NCBI RefSeq assembly: GCF_905147365.1
Contig: NC_056409.1
Location: 12,219,001 to 12,283,000, forward strand
Reading direction: 5' to 3'
DNA from: Aricia agestis
Lineage: Eukaryota > Arthropoda > Insecta > Lepidoptera > Lycaenidae
DNA: 64,000 bases
Shown here: piece after piece, positions 46,475-57,574 of the stretch
Layout of the letters: every line of letters begins with the position of its first letter
How positions within the stretch are numbered: the stretch's first letter is position 1
Program-made: the position numbers and the translations under genes
Notes under the pieces: generated by a model
The model's database searches: none
What the model was told of the DNA's origin: nothing
Seen by the model: only the letters and a program-made list of their open reading frames with translations

Positions 46475-46769
46475 GTCGTGTTAGAAAACGGCTGGACTGA
46501 TTTGGGCGAAAATGGTTGTTGAGGTTGCTGAGGTTTCGAACGGGAAGTTGGACGGGATCAGCTTATATTTCAGCTTCCAGTTCAGTTTGTATTAAAAACA
46601 AAGCTAATGTGCGAATCCTACTATTTCACGCAAGTAAAGCCGCAAGCAAAATCTAATAACAAATCATAAAGGGATAACGTGAATAGTTATTTGAATATTT
46701 CTTTTTTTGGATTCCAAAATAACAAGTAATAACAATATAACAATGTTCACTCTATAATAGCGGGTTTAT

Positions 46770-46828
46770 ATTATTCCAATCCAGTGTAACAATCCAGTGC
46801 TGGATGGGATCACTGGATTGGAATAATG
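46770..46828. repeat. Hairpin, possible mini-MITE
   Basis: ATTATTCCAATCCAGTG and CACTGGATTGGAATAAT are perfect inverted copies around a 24-base loop that repeats AATCCAGTGCTGGAT. Confidence 0.8.
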
Positions 46829-46965
46829 TAAGCCGGCCATTATTTTAGTATTTCAAAATGTAACATCTTGTATTTTAGCTACGGCGCGTAACTCTCGTAG
46901 CTCGGCTACGCTCCGTAGCAGTGCTACAAGTTTTATTATATCGTAGACCCTCTACGGCGTAGCAC

Positions 46966-47247
46966 GTAGAATGGCTATAGTAGAAATACGAAAGTATAGC
47001 AAACAGCGGAGATAAACTTGCCGCTCTGACCTTTACCGCGGCGATCGACAAAAAATCAAATATAATGCCACTTTATGATACAGACTATAGTCCTAAAAAT
47101 TCAAATAAAATCCTACTTTAAGACGTAAGTGGCATTTTAATTAAATTTTTGTCGATCGCGGCTAGCCGTGATAAAGATCGGAGCGGCATCTTCAGTTTAT
47201 CTCCGCTGTTTGTCTATACTTTCGTATTTCTACTGTAGCCATGCTAC
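46966..47247. mobile_element. 282-bp foldback MITE
   Basis: GTAGAATGGCTATAGTAGAA...ACAGCGGAGATAAACT and a diverged inverse pair over about 110 bp per arm; GTCGATCGC/GCGATCGAC and AGTGGCAT/ATGCCACT extend the stem. AT-rich loop. Chance frames only. Confidence 0.75.
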
Positions 47248-47689
47248 GGGTGCTGGTATTTAAAGAAACTGTTAAATGCTACGCTTGGGTGTAATTATAT
47301 TAAACTCGTAGTTTTATACGCTCGGGAGCGGCAATCTAAGTTTTATAACACCAATATAACTTAAAGTTTTTTACTAATTACATTTCGCTAATGCAGCAGA
47401 GCTCGAAATTAAACATACCGAAATGAACGAAGAAAATGTTATTTTCGCCTAGTGAGTTTGACAATTTCACAACTACTTTACTTGTTTCTTTTACTTACTA
47501 CATAATATATTCAGTAGTAAATTCTTAAAAAAAAATAAAACATTCGCATCAGTTGTAAACATTTTTATTTTTTTATTTTAAATTCTGTAGTGCTTGTGAC
47601 ACAATTTAAAGATTCATATAAGATACTCAAGCATGAAGCAAATATGGAAGTCTCCCAATACCCTTAATTATATTTTACATTATACTATA

Positions 47690-48318
47690 CAGGATGTAAG
47701 AAAACAAAGTGTAAGGGTATGTATGAATCCCCTGTATAATAGTAGTAGTAGCAGCGCTGGAATAGTAAATTATTTTAATTTTGTATGGGAAAATTCATGA
47801 CGCTCTGTCGCTTATTCATACAAATCACATAAAAATTGCTCTTTCGGCTCTGCTACCTTCACAATGAACTCTATATTCATTTGTAGAACTATTATTGAGT
47901 TGTTTGTTAAGTATTGTGTTATAAAATCAAGACATCCACCTGTATTTTAGGGCTGGGTCACATCAAAACAAGACGAAACGGGGCGTGATGTATAACAACA
48001 CTAATATTATAAAATAATTATTTTTAACAAAAAATTGAACCCGACTTCCAGCGAAAAAATGATATTTTTAAAATGACCTAAAAAGTATGACTTAATTATT
48101 TTTCTTCATTAGTGCCTTTTTCAAAATTCGACTAAATCTCAACGAATTCTATATTCAAGCGCTGGAATAGTAAATTATTTTAATTTTGTATAGGAAAATT
48201 CATGACGCTCTGTCGCTTATTCATACAAATCACATAAAAATTGCTCTTTCGGCTCTGCTACCTTCACAATGAACTCTATATAAGGAACACAATACTCAAT
48301 TAGTTTTAGTACACCCTT
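47690..48318. repeat. Mariner-like MITE remnant broken by a copied segment, B-A'-B arrangement
   Basis: B (47753-47879) and B' (48158-48281) are near-identical direct repeats beginning AGCGCTGGAATAG. Between them sits A' (47877-48158), a copy of 44142-44428. B resembles the right arm of the mariner-type MITE at 57346-57574 (GCTACCTTCACAATGAACTCT). Confidence 0.75.
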
Positions 48319-48722
48319 GTAACCCTTCCAGCCCTTTCATCTATTTCTCTGGCGTATTTAGCAGAATATTCTCCGTATTCCTAACGATCTATGATGAGCG
48401 AGTGCGACGTATATCAGTTGGAAATTTATTCACAAGAAGTCAATACAATGCTTACACATAAGACGCTCTAGTGTGGAATATTAATGAGACGTCGGCTGTT
48501 TGATGGATCGGCTGTCGGCGGCGGCGATGAACTCTGCATCAATCAGACAGACACTACACATGACTCTATATTACATGCCATTTTTTTTAATAATGATATA
48601 TCCGTAATAATATTACAGAAAAAGTGCATATGTACTCATAAAATGCAGTAAATAAGTTATTTTATTGACAGATTAATTAAATTAAGTAAGCTTAAGGGAT
48701 GCGAGAGAGATCTATACTAAAA
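48319..48722. other. No gene seen
   Basis: No coding frame; a GC-rich patch (GGATCGGCTGTCGGCGGCGG) at 48504-48525 is unexplained. Confidence 0.4.
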
Positions 48723-48944
48723 TCCATACTAATTATATAAATACGAAAGTGTGTCTGTCTGTCTGTTACCCCTTAACGCCCAAACCGCTGAACCGATTTG
48801 TGTGCTGGTGCAAATGGTGTAGTAGTTAGTATGGTGTACTTTGAGTCTCGGGAAAGGACATAGAATACTTTTCATCCCGAAAAAATGTACGATTCATGCG
48901 TGACAATCAAATTTTGGAGCAACGGAGTTGCGGGCGTCATCTTA
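48723..48944 (+). mobile_element. Helitron family C
   Basis: 5' A|TCCATACTAATTATATAAAT, (GTCT)n at 48752-48768, AACGGAGTTGCGGGCGTCAT at the 3' end with tip CTTA in place of CTAG. Confidence 0.7.
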
Positions 48945-49419
48945 TCATAAAATATGTGAAAGTATGTCTGTCTATTAGCTCGGGCTTAACTTTAAAAATT
49001 TTGTATGGAGATACTTGATCCAGTTGGATTGGATAGATTTCTGCGTGGAAAACAAATTGTAACGAAATACTTACTTACAAGGCGCTTTTCAGCTACAAAA
49101 ATGTTTAAAATAACTCCAGGAAATGTAAGGCAGTAAGAAATTACTTGACATTAAGGTACATTAATTTTTTCGCACACAACAGGAATACGAAGCCTCCAGA
49201 TACAGTAATTTAGGCTGTGCCTTGACTACCGATAATGAACTCTTTTATGCACACAAAAAAGGCAAAAAAGTTCCCATTACGACACACGAATTCCAACGAC
49301 ATATTGAGGATGTATGGATTTAAGCTTTGTGAATACTTCTCGTTATTTGAATGGACTAATGGATGGATGGACTCATGTATTAGCAGTAGTGAGTACATTT
49401 TATCTAGTTTTTACTAAGA

Positions 49420-49650
49420 CTAGAGATCGCCCAATGGTCGAAATTCGACCTTACTTGCAACGACATTAGGACTACTACCTATATTTTGTAAAAAATATTG
49501 ACTTCATCATAGTTTTTTCAATTCTTGTCTCTTGGGCTCAGCTGATCTCAGACTGGCCGTTTAATCATTGTCTAATAGTATCTAAAATTAAATAAAAAAA
49601 TAATAATCCATTTTCAATTTGTCAACTTGTTGTCAACAGACTTCAACCAT
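49420..49650 (-). mobile_element. Helitron family B, 5' portion divergent
   Basis: 3' end on the minus strand (GGTCGAATTTCGACC..GATCTCTAG|T) is intact; the block TCAACTTGTTGTCAACAGAC corresponds to 9270-9300. The usual TC 5' end is not found. Confidence 0.65.
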
Positions 49651-49659
49651 AAATAAAGC

Positions 49660-49780
49660 TTTTAGTTATGTCACAAAAAAATGTATAATAGGTAATGATT
49701 ATATTTAATAGGGACTGATGCTTTTAGTTATGTCACAAAAAAATGTATAATAGGTAATGATTATATTTAATAGGGACTGC
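49660..49780 (+). repeat. 61-bp tandem duplication
   Basis: CTTTTAGTTATGTCACAAAA...ATAGGGACTG occurs twice in a row without visible change. Confidence 0.9.
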
Positions 49781-49970
49781 CGGCGCCGACTACCAAAAAT
49801 ATCAGTAATTGGAATCGGCGGTATATATGTATACTGCCGGCAGCCGAGATATAAAACCATTCGGCTGCCGGCGCTGGCACTCAAAATGGGAACCGGTGAA
49901 AATGGGTTAAACGCTAGGTTCCAGTACCGATAAACAAATTTTAAAAAGAAATAATAACAGTCCCTATTTA
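49768..49970. mobile_element. MITE with AATAGGGACTG ends
   Basis: AATAGGGACTG at 49768 and CAGTCCCTATT at about 49960 are inverted; inside, CTGCCGGCAGCCGA and TCGGCTGCCGGC form a further GC stem. The left end lies in the duplicated 61-bp unit. Confidence 0.6.
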
Positions 49971-50135
49971 ATATCATGAGTTCTATTTCGAATCTGATTA
50001 ATATTAATATAAAATATAGTATGATTTACAATCAACGGCAAAAATTGTTTTACATTGAAAAAAATATTTTAATCTACGAGTACCGTGACGATTATCTTTT
50101 TATACATATGGAACATAAAAAAACAGCCAAATGCG

Positions 50136-50640
50136 AGTCGGATTCTCACAAGAAGGGTTCCGTACTACGAGTATTATAAAGCTAATAACTTTATACTTGA
50201 TTTGATTGAATTACTTGCCAAGTTTTATAGGTTAAACTGTAGTCTCGTAGCAAAATAACTGTGACCTACAGAGGACAAACAGACAGACAGATATGACGAA
50301 TCTTTTTTTAAAAAAAAGGGGGCAAACGAGCAAACGGGTCACCTGATGGAAAGCAAATTCCGTCGCCCATGGACACTCGCAGCATCAGAAGTGCTGCAGG
50401 TGCGTTGCCGGCCTTTTAAGAGGGAATAGAGTGATAGGAGAGGGAAAGGATGGGATGGGAAGGACGTAGGGTAGGGGATTGGGCCTCTGGTAAACTCACT
50501 CACTCGGCGAAACACAGCGCAAGCGCTGTTTCACGCCGGTTTTCTGTGAGGACGTGGTATTTCTCCGGTCGAACCGGCCCATTCGTGCCGAAGCATGGCT
50601 CTTCCACGTATAATCTGCAAGGGTTCCGTTTTTGTATGTC
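50136..50640 (+). repeat. GGGTTCC-type element split by SINE L
   Basis: AATGCGAGTCGGATTCTCAC, GAAGGGTTCCGTAC and (CAGA)n at 50279-50292 form the left part; CAAGGGTTCCGTTTTTG resumes at 50618 after a SINE inserted at 50303-50611. Confidence 0.6.
50303..50611 (-). mobile_element. SINE family L with short target duplication
   Basis: Poly-T start, full body and head to TACGTGGAAGAGCCATGC in sense. AATCT occurs on both sides, a probable short target duplication. Confidence 0.8.
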
Positions 50641-50788
50641 ATAAAATCATCTCTTTCTTTATCATTATATCTCTTTGTTCATCGCCCTATCTCTTTCCTG
50701 CATGACACGTGTTCAAAACCTCCCAACGAGGAAAATATTATTTTTGTAGTTTAATAAAAAGTGTTTCCAAGGGATTGCGTAAAAACTT

Positions 50789-50835
50789 GGTTCTATCCAG
50801 CAGGTAAATGGTACATTTACCTGCTGGATATAACC
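50789..50835. repeat. Hairpin
   Basis: ATCCAGCAGGTAAAT and ATTTACCTGCTGGAT are perfect inverted copies; GGTT/AACC extend the stem. Confidence 0.85.
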
Positions 50836-51355
50836 ACCGGCTTATTTTTCATTTACCTTTACTTGTTAATAATAAATTACAAATTAAAGGTTTTTGGTTG
50901 ACAGAAGATATAAATTATGAAATAATGATTGCAATATTTCATAATTTAACCTCATGTTTTTCCACCCACGTATGAATACATTAAACCTTTTCGGAATCTA
51001 CCTCAGCCAACCGGAATGCAGACTCATTTGCTAACAGTAGCACGGAAATTAAACTTAGGAAACGAAATTGCATTCGCCCCGCTACGATCCGACCAGTTAT
51101 GTTATTAACTCGAAAGTATTTTAATAGAATTGTGAAAAACACCGCCGATACAAGTTTACCCTGTACGGGGGAGATCCTATCAATTTTGTATACGCAATTT
51201 CCTTTTTTACGAAATTTGCCGAGTTCCATACGCAAATATCTGTAAAATCCATTGCGTTCTTTTAGAAAAATAATGGTTCCGTAATGATAAAGGCGCTCTA
51301 CATTTCTCTCCCATGCTAAAGCTAGTTGAATAGGAGAGTTAAATCGTCTACTGTT
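50836..51355. other. No gene seen
   Basis: An 84-codon minus frame (50981-51235) has no motif or splice context. AT-rich otherwise. Confidence 0.4.
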
Positions 51356-51640
51356 AGGGTCAATTTATACTACCGCAGAGTCGAAGCGCATCGAAGCGAT
51401 TTTTAAAACTGAACATAACGAATTCAACCTTAAATCCAAAGCGTTAACGCACTTTATTACTTATTTAATTAAGGCGCGCGCATCCGCGCGAATTCGCGTC
51501 GATGCGCCTGACTAACGCTGATTGGCCTCGCAGAAGTAATGTATGCGTTACGCTCTGGAGTTAAGGTTGAATTTTCTGTGTTCAGTTATTGGGAATTCGC
51601 TTCGCTTCGCTTCGACTCTACGCTATTATAAATTAACCCT
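51356..51640. mobile_element. 285-bp foldback MITE
   Basis: AGGGTCAATTTATA at the left pairs with TATAAATTAACCCT at the right; CGAAGCG repeats, ACTGAACATAACGAATTC/GAATT..TGTGTTCAGT and ACCTTAA/TTAAGGT continue the stem. The middle is CpG-rich (GGCGCGCGCATCCGCGCG). Confidence 0.75.
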
Positions 51641-51809
51641 TAAAACTTTCGATGATTTTGTAATAATAATATATATGGACGCTTCACACCACGTCAGTCT
51701 AGCCCCGTGCTAAGTACCTGAAGGACTTGTGTTACGAGTACCAGACAACGGAAATATATTTAATAATTTTATACCATACATATATATTTTAAGATTTTTA
51801 TTATACTTA

Positions 51810-51943
51810 TCATACACATATTTAATGTACACATTCATGACCCAGGAACATTAAAAACTCTTTAGTCCGTCGGCGGGATTTGAACCCGCGCCCCCGGCTT
51901 GAGCTGCCACACACTCTCAACCATTGAGCCACAGAGGTCGTTA
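51810..51943 (-). mobile_element. tRNA-derived SINE
   Basis: In minus orientation GACCTCTGTGGCTCAATGG (A box) and CGGGTTCAAATCCCGCC (B box in a perfect stem) are 30 bp apart. The acceptor stem does not close, so it is a SINE head; the tail contains TAAATATGTGTATGATAAG, shared with 4240-4340. Confidence 0.7.
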
Positions 51944-52017
51944 AATCTTGTTTATTAACTACACAGAAACTACTATCTCGTTACCTTTATATCCCTTAAA
52001 TACCTTTCGTAACGTCC

Positions 52018-53219
52018 CACAGTGTGATAAAAACCTCGATTTTGTTTCACAACGTTTTTCTTTCAAAATACTATAGTTGATAGCTATATAAACATTAGAG
52101 TAAAACTCCGAGATCGATATTCTTTGTAGTTATTTTTTTAAAGAGTGTCAAAGTTGGCGTTTTTCTGGGTAAAAAATTTGCATAAAAATTAATAAAAAAA
52201 AAACTAATCTAGTAACATTAATTTTGTTTATACCAATTAAACAAGCACTTAATACTTGACTTTTTCTCCGAATTTGGTTAACCTACTGTGATCAAGTGGG
52301 CAGATATTTATTTATTTAGTAATTTTAGTTTTTTATTTTTTATTTCGCGATTAGATCGAATTAGAAAAAGTTTTAAGCATGAAATGATAGTGTGAGTAAT
52401 CCTTTATCAATGTTATCAAAAATCACACTCTAATAACCTCTGTATCAGAAGTAATATCCAATTCAATTTTTTTTTTATAAAAATTCGGATTTTTTATACC
52501 TAGGGTTGTCACTAAAGTTGATATTTTATTTTCCCCGACTACATCAGAAGGTGATTACTGATTAGATACTGTTTGAGCATATAAAATCATTAATTTACGT
52601 CATATTTTTTCACTTTTTAGATTTTTTATTATTAGACCTACCTAAACGTGATCCTGATATTTTTTGTATAGGATATCGATTGCGAATTTGCGTATCAACC
52701 GGATAAATCAAACAAGAGACCTTTAGTGACAACCCTAGGTATAAAAAAATCCGAATTTTTATAAAAAAAAATTGAATTGGATATTACTTCTGACACAGAG
52801 GTTATTAGAGTGTGATTTTTGATAACATTGATAAAGGATTACTCACACTATCGTTTCATGCTTAAAACTTTTTCTAATTCGATCTAATCGCGAAATTTAA
52901 AATAAAAAACTAAAATTACTAAATAAATAAATATCTCCCTACTTGATCACAGTAGGTTAACCAAATTCGGAGAAAAAGTAAAGTATTAAGTGCTTTTTCA
53001 ATTGGTATATACAAAATTAATGTTACTTGATTAGTTTTTTTTAATTAATTTTTATGCAAATTTTTGACCCGGAAAAACGCCAACTTTGACACTCTTTAAA
53101 AAAATACCTACAAAGAATATCGATCTCGGAGTTTTACTCTAATGTTTATATAGCTATCAACTATAGTATTTTGAAAGAAAAGCGCGGTGAAACAAAATCG
53201 AGGTTTTTATCACACTGTG
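52018..53219. mobile_element. Transib-like 1.2-kb foldback with RSS-like heptamer ends
   Basis: Inverted arms of about 495 bp (52018 to about 52515; about 52720 to 53219) are nearly identical and enclose a loop of about 200 bp. Tips are CACAGTGTGATAAAAACC and its inverse. CGTCC occurs directly outside both ends (52013-52017, 53220-53224), a 5-bp duplication. Transib transposons, relatives of RAG1, use 5-bp GC-rich targets and CAC-starting ends like the V(D)J heptamer CACAGTG. No transposase frame is present, so it is non-autonomous. Class assignment is inference from tips and target length. Confidence 0.75.
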
Positions 53220-53224
53220 CGTCC

Positions 53225-55316
53225 TTTTATGTTTCGTAGAACTATTGTTTGATGCGTAGACATTATTCGTAAATAAAAAAATCTTTGGAGCCTCGGAGCC
53301 TTTGTTACGTACGAATTGGTCTGTCAAAAATATTCGTTTATTTGTTTAGAGATTTATGCGATATATTTGTCAACGAAAGGATCCCGGAGCCCCGGACCCT
53401 CAGTATTTCATCTTTACATCAAATAGTGGACCCCGCGTTTCCCGTTTACACCGTTCACACTCCCGTCACAATTTGCTTGTGATTTTGTAATCAAAAGCGA
53501 TGCCTCTTTATTCAAATTTGATATGGGTATATTTCTTTTTATTTTAGTATTCGTAGAACGTATCTGAAATACGGAATTTTTCTTCGTTTCCAGCGTTGCG
53601 AAGACAGTTGACCTCCTCGAACAGATAAAAATAACTTAGGAAAGGAAAACAAAAATGAGCGACGACCCTTTTATCTTATTTTCTAACCCCACAAATTATG
53701 ATGAGAGATACTGTTTTAAGATGAAAATTTTGAATAAAGTTAATCCAACACTTTGTATTTAATCTCCTTTTTTTACATCTATTGGGTATTTTTACTGAAT
53801 ATGAGTTTACATTCGGGCATAATATTTATAACACTTCCGGAGAATTGTTTGAGAAAAAAAAATTGGGTGGAAGGGCTTCTTCGTTCAGGAAGCGACGGAG
53901 GTTGACGAACGGGGCGATTCCCATCAACTAGGAGCATACCCTGTAAAATAACTATTTAAAGGCACCATAACACGTGCGCACCAAAACGATACGTAATCCA
54001 GAATCGATATCACTCGATACCTAACAAGATCGAGTTTGGAAGAAATCGAGACATTTAAGCCGGCGCGTGACTCCATTACCGCGATACAAAGAGTGGAAAC
54101 ATCAAAGGGAGTGCTTACGAGTTAGGAATTCCTTTTCTCTTTGTTACTACGACGTTTCGAGCCGCCTCGTTAAATGCCCTAAATTGTTTGCCGCTTGTAC
54201 CGTAACGATTCCGTCCGGGAGTGACGTATCAGGGATTATGTTAATCTTTTTATGTCCTTCATCCTCCGAGGATCTCTAAACTGTGGATTAAAGGCGCATC
54301 TCTAGCGTTAAGTCCCGCCCTAAAAAGTTTCTCCTCACTACATCCGTATAATATACGAGTACGGACTACGGAGTACGGAGTACCAACTCTCAGATGTTAC
54401 CAATAATTTTCTTGCATGTCTGAGAAATAAACAATAAATTTCCGTTCTTAAAAACTCCAGAAATCAAGTTACGATTAGAAAATGAGTATTTTGAGTATAT
54501 CCGTTACATACGTAAAATAAATTAATGGTTATTAAGGACACGGACAAAAAATTATGTGAAGGCTTTTTTATACCATGTTGTATTTATTACTTTTCATTTC
54601 ACATTATTTATTTCTTTTCGATTCACATTATACCCTCTTATGCTATAAAGGGAAGGGCTTACAAAGAGAAAACTTGAATGATATAATATTCCTAAACAAA
54701 AACCCACTCTGGAATTGAATCGGTATTTTGTCTCGAGAAGACTTTTTGAAATGCGGTTGTATTCAAAAGTGCGATGATTAATTATAATCTTGATATTATT
54801 TACCCTATATTTACCATTTTTATTATAGTCAAGGATCTTGTATTATAGGTTTTTGGATCTTGTGTTTTAAAAATGTCAAGATCTTACAATCTATGTAACA
54901 TAAGAAATACCGTTATATATATTTTTTTATATTTCTTGCTAAGAAATGCATTTATTATCAAAATTATGGGTTTTAAAATATAGGTAGTTTCCATATCAAA
55001 AAAACACTAATAAGCAACAAAATATCACACATGGAAGTAGTTTCAAGAGATGGGATCAATATTTCCGAACGTCCTCCTCTCCTAAGATGTCCTATTTGAT
55101 TTCTCCTTATGAAATATATGTGGCATTTGTCACAAAGCAAAGTCGATGATCGCGTAACGTAGGGCCCTCGAGTGAACGATACATCATCGGACTTGAATAT
55201 GAAAATCGGTAGTTTATTTGAAAAAAGGGAAAGTCGTTTTTGTTGAGATAGCGCCCTTAGAACCTTTGTGAATATACGAAAACGGAACAAATGAAGAACC
55301 GTTTTTATGTATAGAA
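53225..55316. other. No gene seen
   Basis: Frames at 53285-53482 and 54067-54279 show no domain; 54060-54290 is somewhat GC-richer than its surroundings. No element ends recognised. Confidence 0.4.
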
Positions 55317-55424
55317 TTAGGAGGCAAACGAGCAAACCGGTACCTGGTGAAAAGCAACTATCGTCGCCCATTGACACCCGCAACATCAGAAGAGTAATTG
55401 CCGGCCTTTTAAGAGGGAGCTTTT
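55317..55424 (-). mobile_element. SINE family L, old 3' fragment
   Basis: AGGAGGCAAACGAGCAAACC, CGTCGCCCATTGACACCCGC and GCCGGCCTTTTAAGAGGGA align in order with the other copies but with many changes and without purine tract and head. A 137-codon minus ORF begins in it by chance. Confidence 0.7.
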
Positions 55425-56973
55425 AAGCTCTCTTTTTAAAGGATTACTGTTATTAATAATTATTGGTGGCAATCAATACTACATGATTAACAAATATATT
55501 ACATGATTCGGACATAAAATAAGTATTTGGTACCGAAAATGACACAAAAGAAAACATTTTTTTATGTTACATAAAGCCAGAGCCATAACGTTGCTATACG
55601 TTTATGTAGGTATCCGGTAAATCTACGGTAAATAAAACGGTTCTAAAATGTGACAATTAATTAAAATCTCCGAATTTAAAACGGCCATTTCGCCGATCGA
55701 CGGAACGAATTAAAACTTAAAAGCTATAACTTTCTTCGATGGCGGCATAGGGTAAATCAGATCGGATACATTGAATTGCAAATTCGCCCAAATCTCCCTA
55801 ATTGCTCCGCTTCACCCCCACTTCTTTGGTTAGTTTCGGGAGCCATTTGAATATCGTACATTTACTATAAAGTTTATGAATATAGCACAATCCTTTAATT
55901 TGCATAGCTTTAAAAATTTTAGGCTGCGCCTAAGGATAATTGTACCAACGATTTTATTTCCTCAATGTTTCTGTCTCTGTTGTTACTTAAAAAGTTACAG
56001 TATTATAATAATACATCTGCGGTAGGGACCAAAATTCATATCCGCCTTTTATCAACTCGTTACCGACCTAATGTAGCCAGCCATAAAAATATATTGTCAA
56101 ATATATAATCTCGCTATTTCATTTGGGAAGAAATAAAATGTAGCGCTTACATTTTAAATTCAAATATCTTCAAGCGTTCAGTCGAGCATCGAGGCATTAA
56201 GCACGTGTATTGCGTTACGTCCTTACACAATTTCAAACTTAACGCGACAGCAGTAAGCGCGATTTTTAAATAACTTTTAAATCGCGTAAACCTCGGAACG
56301 AGTTTATTGTAGCATGTCAAGAGTCGTACCACTGTCATCATAACTGCGCGCCAGTGTAAGGTGAGCCCGCGCGCGACCGCGTTCCCGCCGAAAGAGGGTC
56401 CCTCGAGGGTGGAGCACTGAATTATAATTTTTGATCCAGCGTGTGCACTAAAACATATACGTGGCTCATTAGGTTCTGATCTCTGTGTAACGAGCCGAGT
56501 CTAATTGCGCGATACAGTTGCGCTAAAATATTAACACGAATTTTAGGACATTGCAAATAAGTGCTCGCACGCTAAGCCCGGCTCAAAGCCGAAGATTAAC
56601 TTTTTTAATTTTTCGTTTATTTTGTGTACTTAAACAAAGCCAGGCATTTTCATTTAATTGACAACTTTGTTTGTTATAGGTTGTAAACTAAGCCAACGTT
56701 ACAGGTGTAAGGCTTAATAAGGCCCATGAAAGGACATGAGCCATAGGACATCGACAATTAATAAATATCGAATTGTAAATATGGGCAGATAAAATATAAT
56801 AATATGAGGCTTCCAAAATAGGCACGTAGGTAAGACATCAGTCACAAATAGATGTGGTATACTTATTTTGAAAAATATTGCCATGTATAAGTGTACGTAC
56901 CTTAATTTGGTACTTAACTCCCAAGAACCCAACTTCTACCACCAAACTTTATTTTAGTTTAGTAACGTAAAAA
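55425..56973. other. No gene seen; CpG-rich patch with a good donor
   Basis: 56345-56415 is rich in CpG (GAGCCCGCGCGCGACCGCG) in an AT-rich context and contains CAGTGTAAG|GTGAGC, a strong plus-strand 5' splice site. TCAGTC at about 56180 could be an initiator. An untranslated first exon is possible; nothing coding is linked to it here. Confidence 0.3.
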
Positions 56974-57335
56974 TCTATACTAATATTATAATTGGGAAGA
57001 GTTTGTTTGTTTGTTTGAATGCGCTAATCTCAGGAACTACTGGTCCGATTTGAAAAATTCTTTCAGTGTTAGATAGCCCATTTATCGAGACAGGCTTATT
57101 GGCTATATTTTATTGCGTTACGACTAATAGGAGCGAAGAAATAGAGGAAAGTGTGGAAAAAACGGGGGAAATTATTTGAAAGGGCTTATGAACGTACTGG
57201 AGCAATTTTTATATTATTTGGCACACATGAAAAATAGACCATGTGAAAGGACATAGGTTTCTTTTTTTGCGGAAAAATGTACGGTTTTCGTGACATTCCT
57301 AAAAGTACGCGGGCGAAGCCGCGCGGAACATCTAG
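56974..57335 (+). mobile_element. Helitron
   Basis: A|TCTATACTAATATTATAATT at the 5' end; 3' hairpin GCGGGCGAAGCCGCGC then GGAACATCTAG|T. 362 bp, with GGACATAGGTTTCTTTTTTT phrase of family C. No coding. Confidence 0.8.
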
Positions 57336-57345
57336 TACTCTTATA

Positions 57346-57574
57346 CAGTGTGTAACAAAAATAAGTCCTTGTAGAGAGTTCATTGTGAAAGTGGCAGCGC
57401 TGAAAGACGATTTTTTTTCACTTTTGTATGGGCAAGAACCCGAGCGTCACGAGTTTCCCCATACAAAAGTAAAAAAAAAATTTGGTCTTTCAGCGCTGCT
57501 ACTTTCACAGTGAACTCTCTACAAGGATCACGTACACACCCTAGAGTATTATCAATTATTTTTGTTACACCCTG
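57346..57574. mobile_element. Tc1/mariner-type MITE with TA duplication
   Basis: CAGTGTGTAACAAAAATAA and TTATTTTTGTTACACCCTG are inverted ends, flanked by TA. Inner arms (TTGTAGAGAGTTCA.TGTGAA, GCAGCGCTGAAAGA) also pair, giving a 229-bp foldback. Opposed frames at 57277-57598 encode similar peptides because of the symmetry. Confidence 0.82.

Noticed and set aside
51875..51943. tRNA gene on the minus strand
   Set aside because: Good T-arm-like stem, but the acceptor and anticodon parts do not fold and a SINE tail follows.
54973..55386. 137-codon minus-strand ORF as a gene
   Set aside because: It begins within a decayed SINE L copy and continues in AT-rich sequence with no domain.
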